From Streptomyces sp. NBC_00539 (lineage in GTDB: Bacteria > Actinomycetota > Actinomycetes > Streptomycetales > Streptomycetaceae), in assembly GCF_036346105.1 (NCBI RefSeq), contig NZ_CP107811.1:5785501-5849500 (forward strand): a DNA stretch of 64,000 bases, in the 5' to 3' direction. The notes under the pieces were generated by a model. It worked only from the letters and a program-made list of their open reading frames with translations, was not told where the DNA came from and did no database searches. Below, in pieces: positions 49,301-57,661 of the stretch (position 1 is the stretch's first letter; each line of letters starts with the position of its first letter). Made by a program: the position numbers and the translations under genes.

Positions 49301-50995
49301 CCCGACCCCCTCCCCGAGGACGACGGCACGCCCAAGGCGCCCCTCCCCGACCTGCGCGAGGCCTACCGGGCCGCCTCCCGGCTCTACGAGAAGGTCGGCG
49401 TCGGCGCCGACCTGCGCGCCGAACAGGCCCGCGCCGAAAGCGACGAGAGCGCCGCCCTCGCCGAACTCGACCGGCTCACGAACAAGGTGCGCACCCGGGC
49501 CGCCCAGCTCCTCGAAGGCACCGACGGCGCCGACGGCCCCTCCCGGCAGGCCGCGGCGGCGCGCGCCGAGGCCCTCGTACAGATGCTGGAATCCCGGGCG
49601 TCGGCAGCGAGCGAGCAGCTCGGCCGGCTGCGCGGCGAGGCCGAACGGCACGCCCCCGCCGACGGCGAGGCGCACACCGACCTGCCCGAGGAACTCGTCC
49701 CCGGGGACGTCGAGCAGGCCCAGGGCCTGCTGCGCACCGCCACCGCCCAGCTCGCCGCCCACACCGCCGCCGTCGAGAGCGCCCGCGCCGCCCACGGCGA
49801 CCTGCTGCGCTCCCACCGCACCGCGGAGGACGGGGCGGGCGGCTTCGACGAGACCGCCGCCCTCCTGCGGGACCTTCTGCGCGACCACACGCAGCAGGAG
49901 GACGAGCAGGAGCCGGCGCCCCACCGGGGCACTCTGGAGGAGGCCCGCCAGTCCGCCGCCGAGGCCCGCCGTTCCCTGCGCGGCTGCGCCGCCGACCTGT
50001 CGGCCGCCGAGTCGGCCGTCCGTGAGGCGAGCGACGTCCTGGTCCGCCACGCCAACGCCAACCGCTACGAGCAGGTGCGCACCCCCGCACGCCAGCAGAT
50101 CCGCGAACTGCCCGCCTCCGCGCTGCCGGAGCACGCCGCGGCCTGGGCCTCGGCCTTCGCCCCCCGGCTGCGGGTGCTCACCGACGAACTCGCGCAGCTG
50201 GAGCGCAACCGCGACAGCATCGTCGACCGGCTGCGCGGCCTGGTCGAATCCGCCCTGGCCACCCTGCGCTCCGCCCAGCGGCTCTCCCAGCTCCCCGAGG
50301 GCCTGGGGGAGTGGTCGGGCCAGGAGTTCCTGCGGATCCGCTTCGAGGAGCCCGACCAGGCGACCCTCACCGAGCGGCTCGGGGAGGTCATCGACGAGGC
50401 CACCCGCGCGGCCGTCAAGAAGAACAGCACCGCCTCCTTCGGTGAAGGCCGGCGCGACGGCATGTCCCTGCTGCTGCGCGGGGTCCAGGCGGCCCTGGAA
50501 CCCAAGGGGATCTCCGTGGAGATCCTCAAGCCCGACGCGGTACTGCGCGCCGAGCGGGTGCCGGTCGGACAGATGGGCGACGTCTTCTCCGGCGGCCAGC
50601 TGCTCACCGCCGCGATCGCCCTCTACTGCACCATGGCGGCGCTGCGCAGCAACGACCGCGGCCGGGACAAGCACCGCCACGCGGGCACCCTGTTCCTGGA
50701 CAACCCCATCGGCCGCGCGAACGCCACGTACCTGCTGGAACTCCAGCGGGCCGTGTCCGACGCGCTCGGCGTGCAGCTGCTGTACACCACCGGCCTGTTC
50801 GACACCACGGCCCTCGCGGAGTTCCCGCTGGTCATCCGGCTGCGCAACGATGCGGACCTGCGGGCGGGCCTCAAGTACATCAGCGTCGAGGAGCACCTGC
50901 GCCCCGGTCTGCCGCAGCAGTCCCCGGACGGCGAGACCATCCACGGCGAGATCACGGCGACCCGCATGTACCGCCGCTCGACCGCGGGCGCCTGA
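46307..50995 (+). CDS. SMC/MukB/JetC-like ATPase, 1562 residues
   Basis: A giant SMC-like protein. The N-terminal head has Walker A LENGGGKSVLLK (residues 64-70 core). Residues about 290-620 and 830-1400 are Ala/Glu/Arg-rich coiled coil, separated by a globular, hinge-like part (about 640-810) containing GIFIVFPNPAMHDEH. The C-terminal head has the ABC signature FSGGQ (1427-1431) and Walker B GTLFLDNPIGRAN (D1465; the usual Glu after Asp is Asn). This is the plan of MukB, MksB and Wadjet JetC. It ends the operon; no JetD-type nuclease gene follows. Likely partners are the two upstream proteins. ATG with a weak GAGA-type ribosome site. Confidence 0.8.
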   Translation: MYELSRIRLYSIGPAGARYADTVLDLRGVGEPVPHPAPAQAEFFEDEPTGPPRRPAPAGVLFLENGGGKSVLLKLIFSVMLPGHRNTLGGASSGVLRKFLLADDCGHVALEWQHTQTGECVVVGKVSEWRGRQVSNDPRKFAEAWYSFRPGPGLSLDNLPVAEATTVRPPVEGASGAQGRRRTMKGFRDSLTEAGKAYPHLEVYWEEIHDRWNEHLTDLGLDPELFRYQREMNADEGEAAGLFAVKKDSDFTDLLLRAVTDTRDTDGLADLVHGFGNKLGRRSELMAERDFTAGSVELLTKIVEAAETRSRLRDVHAGAERRTRTLARRLSARATEERGRAAELAERVTAAAHAVTAAESARERSAAISAELAYRHASLALTVADKAAAAQRRELLEARTLHSAWQAAETVLRHRAAADRSARVAAAILEAERDAAPALAARARAATELVRALHTAAEQGEARANEEEERSAVLQAAGEAAHRDATAAATAAQRARSEAEHLRARLSEVQQETAEAVRAGWLDDSAPDADPARAALAASDAEKSAVAAWDESREAARAAADAAREAAATEARAELTAARAADAADAAEAAHAAEERAAASLAATPRLAELLGLPSAPDTFLPRPRAGAQPVSSQAADAGAPGSAPTAQASAAPGLTVADLDRGSDELLRMLADTVGSAERQLFELRTAAAEDARILGALGDGGLLPPGPDVLATVEYLGEHGIPALPGWRYLAQSVDPADHAAVLAARPELVDGVVITDPDTHSRAREVLSGAALLPRSTVAVGTAAALLAPVPPADADPAGSGIFIVFPNPAMHDEHAADEERQALRTRATARDAEIRDLAARLSGDRELAARLASWRTGCPPGRLTELAEHAAAARSFAEECDAELAEARTVRAEADEAAADAARVRDERQDAAQRARRAADALSGLAYRLRERSGWQARLRELADEAAESEARAEACLDRARAADEDRRAAQRAADDARRTARALRAERADIAGAPDPLPEDDGTPKAPLPDLREAYRAASRLYEKVGVGADLRAEQARAESDESAALAELDRLTNKVRTRAAQLLEGTDGADGPSRQAAAARAEALVQMLESRASAASEQLGRLRGEAERHAPADGEAHTDLPEELVPGDVEQAQGLLRTATAQLAAHTAAVESARAAHGDLLRSHRTAEDGAGGFDETAALLRDLLRDHTQQEDEQEPAPHRGTLEEARQSAAEARRSLRGCAADLSAAESAVREASDVLVRHANANRYEQVRTPARQQIRELPASALPEHAAAWASAFAPRLRVLTDELAQLERNRDSIVDRLRGLVESALATLRSAQRLSQLPEGLGEWSGQEFLRIRFEEPDQATLTERLGEVIDEATRAAVKKNSTASFGEGRRDGMSLLLRGVQAALEPKGISVEILKPDAVLRAERVPVGQMGDVFSGGQLLTAAIALYCTMAALRSNDRGRDKHRHAGTLFLDNPIGRANATYLLELQRAVSDALGVQLLYTTGLFDTTALAEFPLVIRLRNDADLRAGLKYISVEEHLRPGLPQQSPDGETIHGEITATRMYRRSTAGA

Positions 50996-51050
50996 CGCCC
51001 GGCGGGCGCCCGGCCGGGCAGGGCCGCCCCGTACCGTCAGTCCCGTACCG

Positions 51051-51554
51051 TCAGCCCCGGCCGTGGGCAGCCAGTCGGCCGCCCTCGGCCGGGCGTATGC
51101 GGGGCACCCGGCCGGGCGCCCCCGAGCGGGCCTCCCGGCCGGTCCGGCGCTCCTCCCGGCCGCCATCGCGCGCCGTGCTGCTCGGCCGGGACAGGACCCC
51201 GTGACGCTGGTTCCACATCTGCCGGGTGATCAGCACGTCCAGCACGGCCCAGGTGGCCACCACCGTCCCGGCTATCGCACCGAGCCCCATCGGCAGGGCG
51301 AGCCACGAGCCGGTCAGGGTCAGGAAGAAGCTCACCGTCGCCTGCATCAGGGTCAGGGCCACTATCAGCACCGCCCGCACCGCCGAAGCCCTCACCGGAT
51401 CGGGCATGCGGTACCTGCGTGCGGGCTCCTCCACCCACAGCGACCGCCTCGTGGCCGTCGCCCCGGCCCCGCCGTGGTCCCCGTACCCCGATCCGTCCGC
51501 CACCGCGTCGCCCGTCACCGCGTCGCCCGTCACCGCGTCGTCCCTCGTGCTCAT
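51051..51554 (-). CDS. Small two-helix membrane protein, hypothetical
   Basis: A 167-residue protein from the ATG at 51554 (GGGGAG upstream). The N-terminus has a VTGDA repeat, followed by an RRYRMPDPVRASAVRA stretch, two membrane helices (VLIVALTLMQATVSFFLTL and LPMGLGAIAGTVVATWAVLDV) and an Arg-rich cytoplasmic tail. It converges with the SMC-like gene and is divergent from the cvn operon. Its function is unknown; a link to either neighbour is unproven. The longer open frame upstream covers the intergenic region and is not credible. Confidence 0.7.
   Translation of the reverse strand: MSTRDDAVTGDAVTGDAVADGSGYGDHGGAGATATRRSLWVEEPARRYRMPDPVRASAVRAVLIVALTLMQATVSFFLTLTGSWLALPMGLGAIAGTVVATWAVLDVLITRQMWNQRHGVLSRPSSTARDGGREERRTGREARSGAPGRVPRIRPAEGGRLAAHGRG
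51505..51545 (-). repeat. 15-bp tandem repeat in the small membrane protein gene
   Basis: The unit caccgcgtcgcccgt is repeated almost three times and encodes VTGDA-VTGDA-VADG. Being a multiple of three, changes in copy number would keep the frame. Confidence 0.7.
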
Positions 51555-51948
51555 GGTCCACTCACTCCCCACCGCACGGTCCGCATTGCCTACCCACACC
51601 TCATACCCCCTTGTGCGGTTTCGACCGTCTTCCCCGTCAGACGATCGGAGACGACGGGAGATTCCCGGATCCCGGAACGGGTTCACGCGCCCCGAGAGGC
51701 CCGGAGGAAGAATTCCAGCCATCCCTCCGATTGCGGGAACCGACACCCCACGAGGTGCCATGTGCCACATAACGGGCCGGACTTGCCAGGACCTAACGGA
51801 CAACTCATGATCTTCACAAGGGCAGCAGGCCGAAAACGTCCGGACACGCCTTCGAAGCTTCTCCCCGGCAGTAGTAGGCTCACGCCGTTTAAAAGACGGA
51901 ACACCGAGCCCCGGCAACGGGGTTGACCTGGGGGAGGCTGGGGAGGCC
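51555..51948. other. Divergent promoter region ahead of cvnA
   Basis: This 394-base stretch holds no gene with family signs. TAGGCT at 51875-51880 is a plausible -10 box toward cvnA. A TTCGAAGCTTC segment (51851-51861) and CCCCGGCAACGGGG (51910-51923) are short inverted repeats. The lower G/C content of 51590-51900 fits regulatory DNA. Confidence 0.4.
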
Positions 51949-54786
51949 ATGCGCTTTCGCGGGAAGTCCGTCCGCCGGAAGATCGTGGCGTTGCTCCTTG
52001 TGCCGCTCGTCTCCCTCACCGCCCTCTGGGCCTTCGCGACCGTCATCACCGGCCGCCAGGCCGTGCAGCTCCTCGGCGTCGCGCCCGTCATCGCCAAGGT
52101 GGGCTACCCCATCGAGGACGTCGTCCGCGTCCTGCAGAAGGAACGCCGGCAGACCCTCGTCGTCATCGGCGACCCCCGCGCATCGTCCGCCATCGCCGAA
52201 CTCGCCAGGAGCCGTACCGCCACCGACACGGCCGTCCAGGACATCACCGCCGACGCCTCCAACCCCAAGGTCGTCGACCAGCTCAGCCCCGCCAACGCAC
52301 AGCGGCTGCGCTCCATCCTCGACGCGTTCCACGGCATCGCGGCCCTGCGCCACTCCGTCGACCAGAACAGCCTCGCCCCCGACCAGGCCCTCGACCTCTA
52401 CAGCCGGCTGGTCGACCCCTGCTACGAGTTCCTCATGAACCTCCACGCCCTGGAGGACGTGGAGATGGACAAGGAGGGCCGGGCCCTCGTCGGCGTCACC
52501 CGCGCCCGGGAGACGCTCTCCCGCGAGGACGCCGTCATCGCCTCCGCCCTCGCCGCCCGCAACATCGGCGCCGCCGACATCCGGCACGTCTCCGACTACA
52601 CCGCCAACCGCGCGCTGCTCTACGAGTTCAACCTCGCGATCCTCCCCGCCGCCGACCGCGACGTCTTCGAGCAGTACTGGGCCGGTCCCGAGACCAAGGC
52701 GCTGCGCGACGCAGAGGAACGATTCATCTCCGCGGGCGCCGCCAAGCCCCCGCGCACCCTCACCGCCGCCCAGTGGGACGAAGCCGCCGGCAAGGTGCTC
52801 GGCGACCTCGCCGACATGAACACCGCCGCCGGAGACCGCTACCAGGAGCGCGTCAAGCCCGTCGCCATGAACGTGCTGGTCCAGGCAGCCGTCGCGGGCA
52901 TCCTCGGCTTCATCGCCCTGATCGTCTCCCTCGTGATGTCCGTGCGCATCGGCCGCGACCTCATCCGCGACCTGTCCCGGCTCCGCAAGGACGCCCACGA
53001 GGCGTCCGGCGTCCGGCTGCCCAGCGTGATGCGCCGCCTCGCCGCCGGCGAGAACATCGACGTGGAGACCGAGGCGCCCCGGCTGGAATTCGAGAAGGAC
53101 GAGGTCGGCCAGGTCGCCCTCGCCCTCAACAGCCTCCAGCGCGCCGCCGTCGAAGCCGCCGTCAAGCAGGCCGAACTGCGCCGGGGCGTCTCCGAGGTCT
53201 TCGTCAACCTGGCGCGCCGCAACCAGGTGCTGCTGCACCGCCAGCTGACCCTGCTCGACACCATGGAGCGGCGCACCGAGGACACCGAGGAACTGGCCGA
53301 CCTGTTCCGCCTCGACCACATGACCACCCGCATGCGCCGGCACGCCGAGGGCCTGGTGATCCTCTCCGGCGCCGCGCCCTCGCGCCAATGGCGCAAGCCG
53401 GTCCAGCTGATGGACGTCGTACGGGCGGCCGTCGCCGAGGTCGAGGACTACGAGCGCATCGAGGTCCGCAGGCTCCCGCGCATCGGCATCGAGGGCCCCG
53501 CCGTCGCCGACGTCACCCACCTCGTCGCCGAACTGCTGGAGAACGCCACCGTGTTCTCCCCGCCGCACACCGCGGTCCAGGTCCACGGCGAGCGCGTGGC
53601 CAACGGCTTCACCCTGGAGATCCACGACCGGGGCCTGGGCATGACCCCCGAGGCGCTGCTCGACGCGAACCTCCGGCTCGCCGAGACCCCCGACTTCGAG
53701 CTCTCCGACACCGACCGGCTCGGCCTGTTCGTCGTCAGCCGCCTCGCCCGCCGCCACAGCGTCAAGGTGGTCCTCCAGCCCAGCCCGTACGGGGGCACCA
53801 CCGCGGTGGTCTTCCTCCCGGCGGAACTGCTCACGGACGCACCCGACACCAACGGCACCGGGATCCGCCTCGAAGGCCTCAAGAACGCCAAGACCGGCAA
53901 GACCGGCAAGGCCGCAAGGCCCGTGCCGACGGGCAGGGGCGGCTCCGCCACGGTCGGCGCCGCCCCGGCCGGCCGGCCGCTGCCCGCCGGGGTGCTGGGC
54001 GGCCCCGTAGAGCTGGAGGGCCCGCTCGGCGTCCTCGGCCTGGACGGCGCCGACGGCCTGGACGACGACCCCGCGGCCCTGGACGAGGCCGCCCCAGGTC
54101 TCGCCGGCCTCACCGGAGCCGGCGGCCGCCCCCCGATGGCCACCCTCGACGACGAGACACCGCCCGGCGGCATCCCGGGCGCCGTCCTCGGCCTGCGCCC
54201 CTCGGGCAGGCCGGGCACCGGCCGGCACCCGGAGCGCTCCGGCCCCTGGAAGGGCGACCGGCTCGGCGAACGCCACCGCGAGCGCGGCACGGGCCCGGCC
54301 GGCGAGTCCGTCGCCCCGTCCGGCCCGGTCCGCATGGAGCGTTCCCGCCCGGACCCCGAAGGCCCCCGCGCCCCGGGAGCCATCCCGCTGCCCCGCCGGC
54401 GCCCGACCCCGACGCTGGTCGCCGACCACGGCCGCCGCGTCGAGCCCCGCCCCGTGCCGGTGGCCGGCCGGGCCGGGCAGACCGAGGAGGCGGCCCGCGC
54501 CGAGAACCCCGGCACGCCCGATCCGGGCCCCGCCGGCCTGCCCCGCAGGGTCCGCCAGGCCAACCTGGCACCCCAGCTCAAGAACACCCCGGCCCCCGCA
54601 CCGGCCGACACCACCGCGAAGGCGGTCACCGACCGCGACGCGGAGGACGTACGTACGCGCATGTCCGCCCTCCAGCGCGGCTGGACGGCGGGCCGCAACC
54701 AGCACGCACCGCAGCAGTCCGAAGCCGAGGCCGGCACCCCCGCCACCCCGACTCCCGGATCCGAGAACGAAGGGGACGGTCGATGA
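51949..54786 (+). CDS. cvnA: Conservon sensor kinase-like protein CvnA (nitrate/nitrite-sensor type)
   Basis: A 945-residue membrane protein. Helix 1 (about 10-32) and helix 2 (about 305-330) bracket an extracellular helical domain of the NIT sensor type. A HAMP-like linker leads to an ATPase domain with N box LVAELLENATVFSPPHTAVQV, G1 DRGLGM and G2 RLGLFVVSRLARR; the dimer helix has RNQVLLHRQLTLLD. The last 300 residues are Pro/Gly/Arg-rich. CvnA starts the conservon signalling set, likened to a G-protein-coupled receptor unit. The ATG follows GGGGAGG; the stop overlaps the cvnB start (ATGA). Confidence 0.92.
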   Translation: MRFRGKSVRRKIVALLLVPLVSLTALWAFATVITGRQAVQLLGVAPVIAKVGYPIEDVVRVLQKERRQTLVVIGDPRASSAIAELARSRTATDTAVQDITADASNPKVVDQLSPANAQRLRSILDAFHGIAALRHSVDQNSLAPDQALDLYSRLVDPCYEFLMNLHALEDVEMDKEGRALVGVTRARETLSREDAVIASALAARNIGAADIRHVSDYTANRALLYEFNLAILPAADRDVFEQYWAGPETKALRDAEERFISAGAAKPPRTLTAAQWDEAAGKVLGDLADMNTAAGDRYQERVKPVAMNVLVQAAVAGILGFIALIVSLVMSVRIGRDLIRDLSRLRKDAHEASGVRLPSVMRRLAAGENIDVETEAPRLEFEKDEVGQVALALNSLQRAAVEAAVKQAELRRGVSEVFVNLARRNQVLLHRQLTLLDTMERRTEDTEELADLFRLDHMTTRMRRHAEGLVILSGAAPSRQWRKPVQLMDVVRAAVAEVEDYERIEVRRLPRIGIEGPAVADVTHLVAELLENATVFSPPHTAVQVHGERVANGFTLEIHDRGLGMTPEALLDANLRLAETPDFELSDTDRLGLFVVSRLARRHSVKVVLQPSPYGGTTAVVFLPAELLTDAPDTNGTGIRLEGLKNAKTGKTGKAARPVPTGRGGSATVGAAPAGRPLPAGVLGGPVELEGPLGVLGLDGADGLDDDPAALDEAAPGLAGLTGAGGRPPMATLDDETPPGGIPGAVLGLRPSGRPGTGRHPERSGPWKGDRLGERHRERGTGPAGESVAPSGPVRMERSRPDPEGPRAPGAIPLPRRRPTPTLVADHGRRVEPRPVPVAGRAGQTEEAARAENPGTPDPGPAGLPRRVRQANLAPQLKNTPAPAPADTTAKAVTDRDAEDVRTRMSALQRGWTAGRNQHAPQQSEAEAGTPATPTPGSENEGDGR

Positions 54787-55220
54787 CCGCACCGCAGACC
54801 GGCAACGACACCAGGGGCCGCGGCTCCGGCCCGCTCAACTGGCTCCTCGACGAGCTCGTCGACAAGGTCGGCAGCATCCGCAAGGCGGTCGTCCTCTCCG
54901 GCGACGGACTGCCCACCGGCAGCTCCAAGGACCTGACCCGGGAGGACAGCGAGCACCTGGCGGCCGTCGCCTCCGGCTTCCACAGCCTGGCCAAGGGCGT
55001 CGGCCGGCACTTCGACTCCGGCAGCGTCCGCCAGACCGTGGTCGAGCTGGACGAGGCCTTCCTCTTCGTGATGGCGGCCGGCGACGGAAGCTGCCTGGCC
55101 GTGCTGGCCGACGCCGAATCCGATGTGGGCCAGGTCGCGTACGAGATGACCCTCATGGTCAAGCGCGTCGGCGACCACCTGGCGACCGCCCCGCGCTCCG
55201 GGCTGCCAGCCGGAGGGTGA
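54783..55220 (+). CDS. cvnB: Roadblock/LC7 protein CvnB
   Basis: A 145-residue roadblock/LC7-fold protein: LNWLLDELVDKVGSIRKAVVLSGDGLPTGSS at the start, a helical part (HLAAVASGFHSLAKGVGRHF) and the late strand pattern FLFVMAAGDGSCLAVLAD. Such proteins act as regulators of small GTPases; here the partner is CvnD three genes on. The ATG at 54783 overlaps the cvnA stop, indicating coupled translation. Confidence 0.94.
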   Translation: MTAPQTGNDTRGRGSGPLNWLLDELVDKVGSIRKAVVLSGDGLPTGSSKDLTREDSEHLAAVASGFHSLAKGVGRHFDSGSVRQTVVELDEAFLFVMAAGDGSCLAVLADAESDVGQVAYEMTLMVKRVGDHLATAPRSGLPAGG

Positions 55221-55230
55221 GACGGACGGC

Positions 55231-55665
55231 ATGAGCGATTCAGGCCGGTACCACCCCGAGCAGACCCCGGGCGGCGCGGAGGACCCCGCGCACCCGCACT
55301 GGTTCGACGACGAGGCGGGCCCCGTCGTGCGCCCGTACGCCATGACCCGCGGCCGCACCAGCCACGCGGGCCAGCACCGCCTCGACCTGATCGCGCTCGT
55401 CGTCGCCGAACCGGCGGCCGACGATCCGGTCTGGGACCTGACCCTGTCCCCGGAACACGCCCACATCCTGGGAAGGTGCCGGGAACGCCCCCAGTCCGTC
55501 GCGGAACTCGCGGCCGACCTCGACCTCGCGGTCGGGGTCGTCCGTGTCCTGATCGGCGACCTCGTCGACGACGAACTGGTCCACGTGACCCGGCCGGTAC
55601 CACCGGCCGAACTGCCCGACGAATCCATTCTGCGTGAGGTGATCGATGGCCTTCGGGCGCTCTAG
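55231..55665 (+). CDS. cvnC: DUF742 protein CvnC
   Basis: A 144-residue DUF742 protein with a winged-helix-like core (EHAHILGRCRERPQSVAELAADLDLAVGVVRVLIGDLVDDELVHV) following VVRPYAMTRGRTSHAGQHRLDLIALV. DUF742 proteins are the third member of every conservon and are thought to bridge sensor and GTPase or bind DNA. Its end overlaps the start of cvnD by 20 bases. Confidence 0.94.
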   Translation: MSDSGRYHPEQTPGGAEDPAHPHWFDDEAGPVVRPYAMTRGRTSHAGQHRLDLIALVVAEPAADDPVWDLTLSPEHAHILGRCRERPQSVAELAADLDLAVGVVRVLIGDLVDDELVHVTRPVPPAELPDESILREVIDGLRAL

Positions 55666-56272
55666 CCGCACCGGCGCCATGCATGCCGTGTCGCCGGTCG
55701 AGCCGCTGACCCTCAAGATCCTGGTCGCGGGCGGTTTCGGGGTGGGCAAGACCACCCTGGTCAGTGCGGTGAGTGAGATCAGACCGCTCCGGACGGAGGA
55801 ACGTCTGTCCGAGCCGGGCATCGGCATCGACGACACCGGGGGAGTGGAGGGCAAGAGCACCACGACCGTGGCGATGGACTTCGGCCGCATCACCCTCCGC
55901 GAAGACCTCGTGCTCTACCTCTTCGGCACGCCCGGACAGGACCGCTTCTGGTTCCTGTGGGACGAGCTGGCCCAGGGGGCGCTGGGCGCCGTGGTCCTCG
56001 CCGACACCCGCCGCCTCGCGGACTGCTTCGCCGCCGTGGACTACTTCGAGCGGCGCGGCATCCCCTTCGTGGTCGCGGTCAACTGCTTCGACGGCGCCGA
56101 CCGGCACCCGGTGGTGACCGTACGGGAGGCCCTCGACCTCGACCCCGACGTACCGGTGCTGCTGACCGACGCGCGTGACCGCGAGTCGGTCAAGGACGTA
56201 CTGGTCGGCGTGGTGGAACACGCCATGTCGCAGGCCAGGGCCCGCCGCCACAGCCTGTCGGCCGGGGCCTGA
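55646..56272 (+). CDS. cvnD: Conservon GTPase CvnD
   Basis: A 208-residue Ras-like GTP-binding protein. G1 is AGGFGVGKTTLV (about residue 32), the switch II region FGTPGQDRFWF, and the G4-like motif VAVNCFDGA. It is the output switch of the conservon. The ATG at 55646 lies inside the end of cvnC. A strong hairpin 23 bases after the stop ends the operon, so no cvnE or cytochrome P450 gene belongs to it. Confidence 0.94.
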   Translation: MAFGRSSRTGAMHAVSPVEPLTLKILVAGGFGVGKTTLVSAVSEIRPLRTEERLSEPGIGIDDTGGVEGKSTTTVAMDFGRITLREDLVLYLFGTPGQDRFWFLWDELAQGALGAVVLADTRRLADCFAAVDYFERRGIPFVVAVNCFDGADRHPVVTVREALDLDPDVPVLLTDARDRESVKDVLVGVVEHAMSQARARRHSLSAGA

Positions 56273-56294
56273 GCGGGCGGCCCCGCACGCGGAG

Positions 56295-56330
56295 GCGGCC
56301 CGTACCCCCGCCGACTGGGGTACGGGCCGC
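56295..56330 (+). terminator. Terminator of the cvn operon
   Basis: GCGGCCCGTACCCC (56295-56308) pairs perfectly with GGGGTACGGGCCGC (56317-56330) around an eight-base loop, 23 bases after the cvnD stop. Confidence 0.8.
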
Positions 56331-56464
56331 AGCTCTCATGGGGGGTTCGGGGATCCCGGTCGTGCGCGGGACCGTGGAGCGAGTGTGAACCCGCCACCGT
56401 GGGCCGTCAAGCATTCGGACAGCACCCGCCGGTCAAGAGTGCGGTCGACGGGCGTCCCAGGGGC

Positions 56465-57661
56465 CTACCGCACCACGACGACCGCCGAACCGTGCCCGAA
56501 CAGGCCCTGGTTGGCGGTGATCCCGGCCCGCGCCCCGGCGACCTGCCGGTCCCCGGCGGTGCCCCGCAGCTGCCACGTCAGCTCGCACACCTGGGCGATC
56601 GCCTGCGCCGGGACCGCTTCCCCGAACGAGGCCAGTCCGCCGCTGGTGTTCACCGGGACCCGTCCGCCGAGCGCGGTCGCCCCCTCCCGCACGAGCTTGG
56701 CCCCCTCACCCTCGCCGCACAGCCCGATGTCCTCGTACCACTGGAGCTCCAGCGCCGTGGACAGGTCGTACACCTCCGCGAGGGACAGGTCGTCCGGCCC
56801 CAGCCCCGACTCCTCGTACGCGGCCCGCGCGATCGAGGCCCGGAACGAGCCCCCGGCCGGGGCGGAGGCGGAGGCGGTCACCGCGTCGGTGGCGATGTCC
56901 GGCAGGTCCAGCAGCGTACGGGGGTAGGTGGGGGTCACCGTCGACACGGCGCGGATCCGCACCGGGTCCGCGACCCCGCGCGAGCGTGCGAAGTCCATGC
57001 TGGTCAGCACGAGGGCCGCGCCCCCGTCCGAGGTCGCGCAGATGTCCAGCAGCCGCAGCGGATCGGCCACGACCGCCGAGGCCGCCACCTCCTGGGCGGT
57101 GACCGTCTTGCGGTAGCGGGCGTACGGGTTGAGCGCCCCCGCCGCCGCGTTCTTCACCTTCACCTCCGCGAAATCCTCCGGGGTCTCCCCGTACAGCGCC
57201 ATCCGGCGGCGCGCGTACAGCGCGAAGTACGCCGGGTTGGTGGCCCCCAGCACCCGGAACCGCAGCCAGTCCGGATCGTCCGGCCGCTCCCCGCCCGCCG
57301 GGGCGAAGAACCCCTTGGGCGCCGCGTCGGCCCCCACGACCAGCACCACCTCGGCCAGCCCCGCCAGGATCTGCGCCCGGGCCGCCCCGATGGCCTGGGC
57401 GCCGGACGCGCAGGCCGCGTACACGCTGGTCACCCTCGCGCCCTGCCAGCCGAGCGCCTGCGCGAAGGTGGCGCCGGCCACGTAGCCGGGATACCCCGAA
57501 CGCACGGTGTCGGCGCCGACGATGGACCGTACGTCCGTCCACTCCAGTCCCGCGTCGGCCAGCGCGGCCTTCGCGGCAGCCCGCCCGTACGCGACGAAGC
57601 TGCGGCCCCACTTGCCCCACGGGTGCATGCCGGCCCCGAGCACGGCTATGTCGGCGCTCAC
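56465..57661 (-). CDS. Thiolase-domain acyltransferase / lipid-transfer-type protein
   Basis: A 398-residue thiolase-fold protein. The nucleophile region reads SVYAACASGAQAIGAARA (Cys about residue 82), with the late motif VNTSGGLASFGEAVPAQAI. The other histidine-type motifs of classic thiolases are modified, as in SCP2/lipid-transfer-like thiolases that work with a DUF35 partner. The GTG at 57661 overlaps the stop of the DUF35 gene (GTGA), giving a coupled pair. Retro-aldol or thiolytic chain shortening in steroid or fatty acid breakdown is known for such pairs; the substrate here is open. Confidence 0.87.
   Translation of the reverse strand: MSADIAVLGAGMHPWGKWGRSFVAYGRAAAKAALADAGLEWTDVRSIVGADTVRSGYPGYVAGATFAQALGWQGARVTSVYAACASGAQAIGAARAQILAGLAEVVLVVGADAAPKGFFAPAGGERPDDPDWLRFRVLGATNPAYFALYARRRMALYGETPEDFAEVKVKNAAAGALNPYARYRKTVTAQEVAASAVVADPLRLLDICATSDGGAALVLTSMDFARSRGVADPVRIRAVSTVTPTYPRTLLDLPDIATDAVTASASAPAGGSFRASIARAAYEESGLGPDDLSLAEVYDLSTALELQWYEDIGLCGEGEGAKLVREGATALGGRVPVNTSGGLASFGEAVPAQAIAQVCELTWQLRGTAGDRQVAGARAGITANQGLFGHGSAVVVVR

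Noticed and set aside
43144-50995. Complete Wadjet plasmid-defence system
   Set aside because: The JetD toprim nuclease is not present next to the operon, so the defence label would go beyond the evidence.
44336-51166. A 2276-codon open frame on the minus strand
   Set aside because: It is the antisense shadow of the condensin-like operon: Gly/Val/Glu-biased composition, no domain signs, and the plus strand carries clear ATPase motifs.
51889-54792. A 967-codon minus-strand open frame opposite cvnA
   Set aside because: Low-complexity Gly/Val/Asp composition and complete overlap with a well-recognised CvnA; a G/C-rich shadow.
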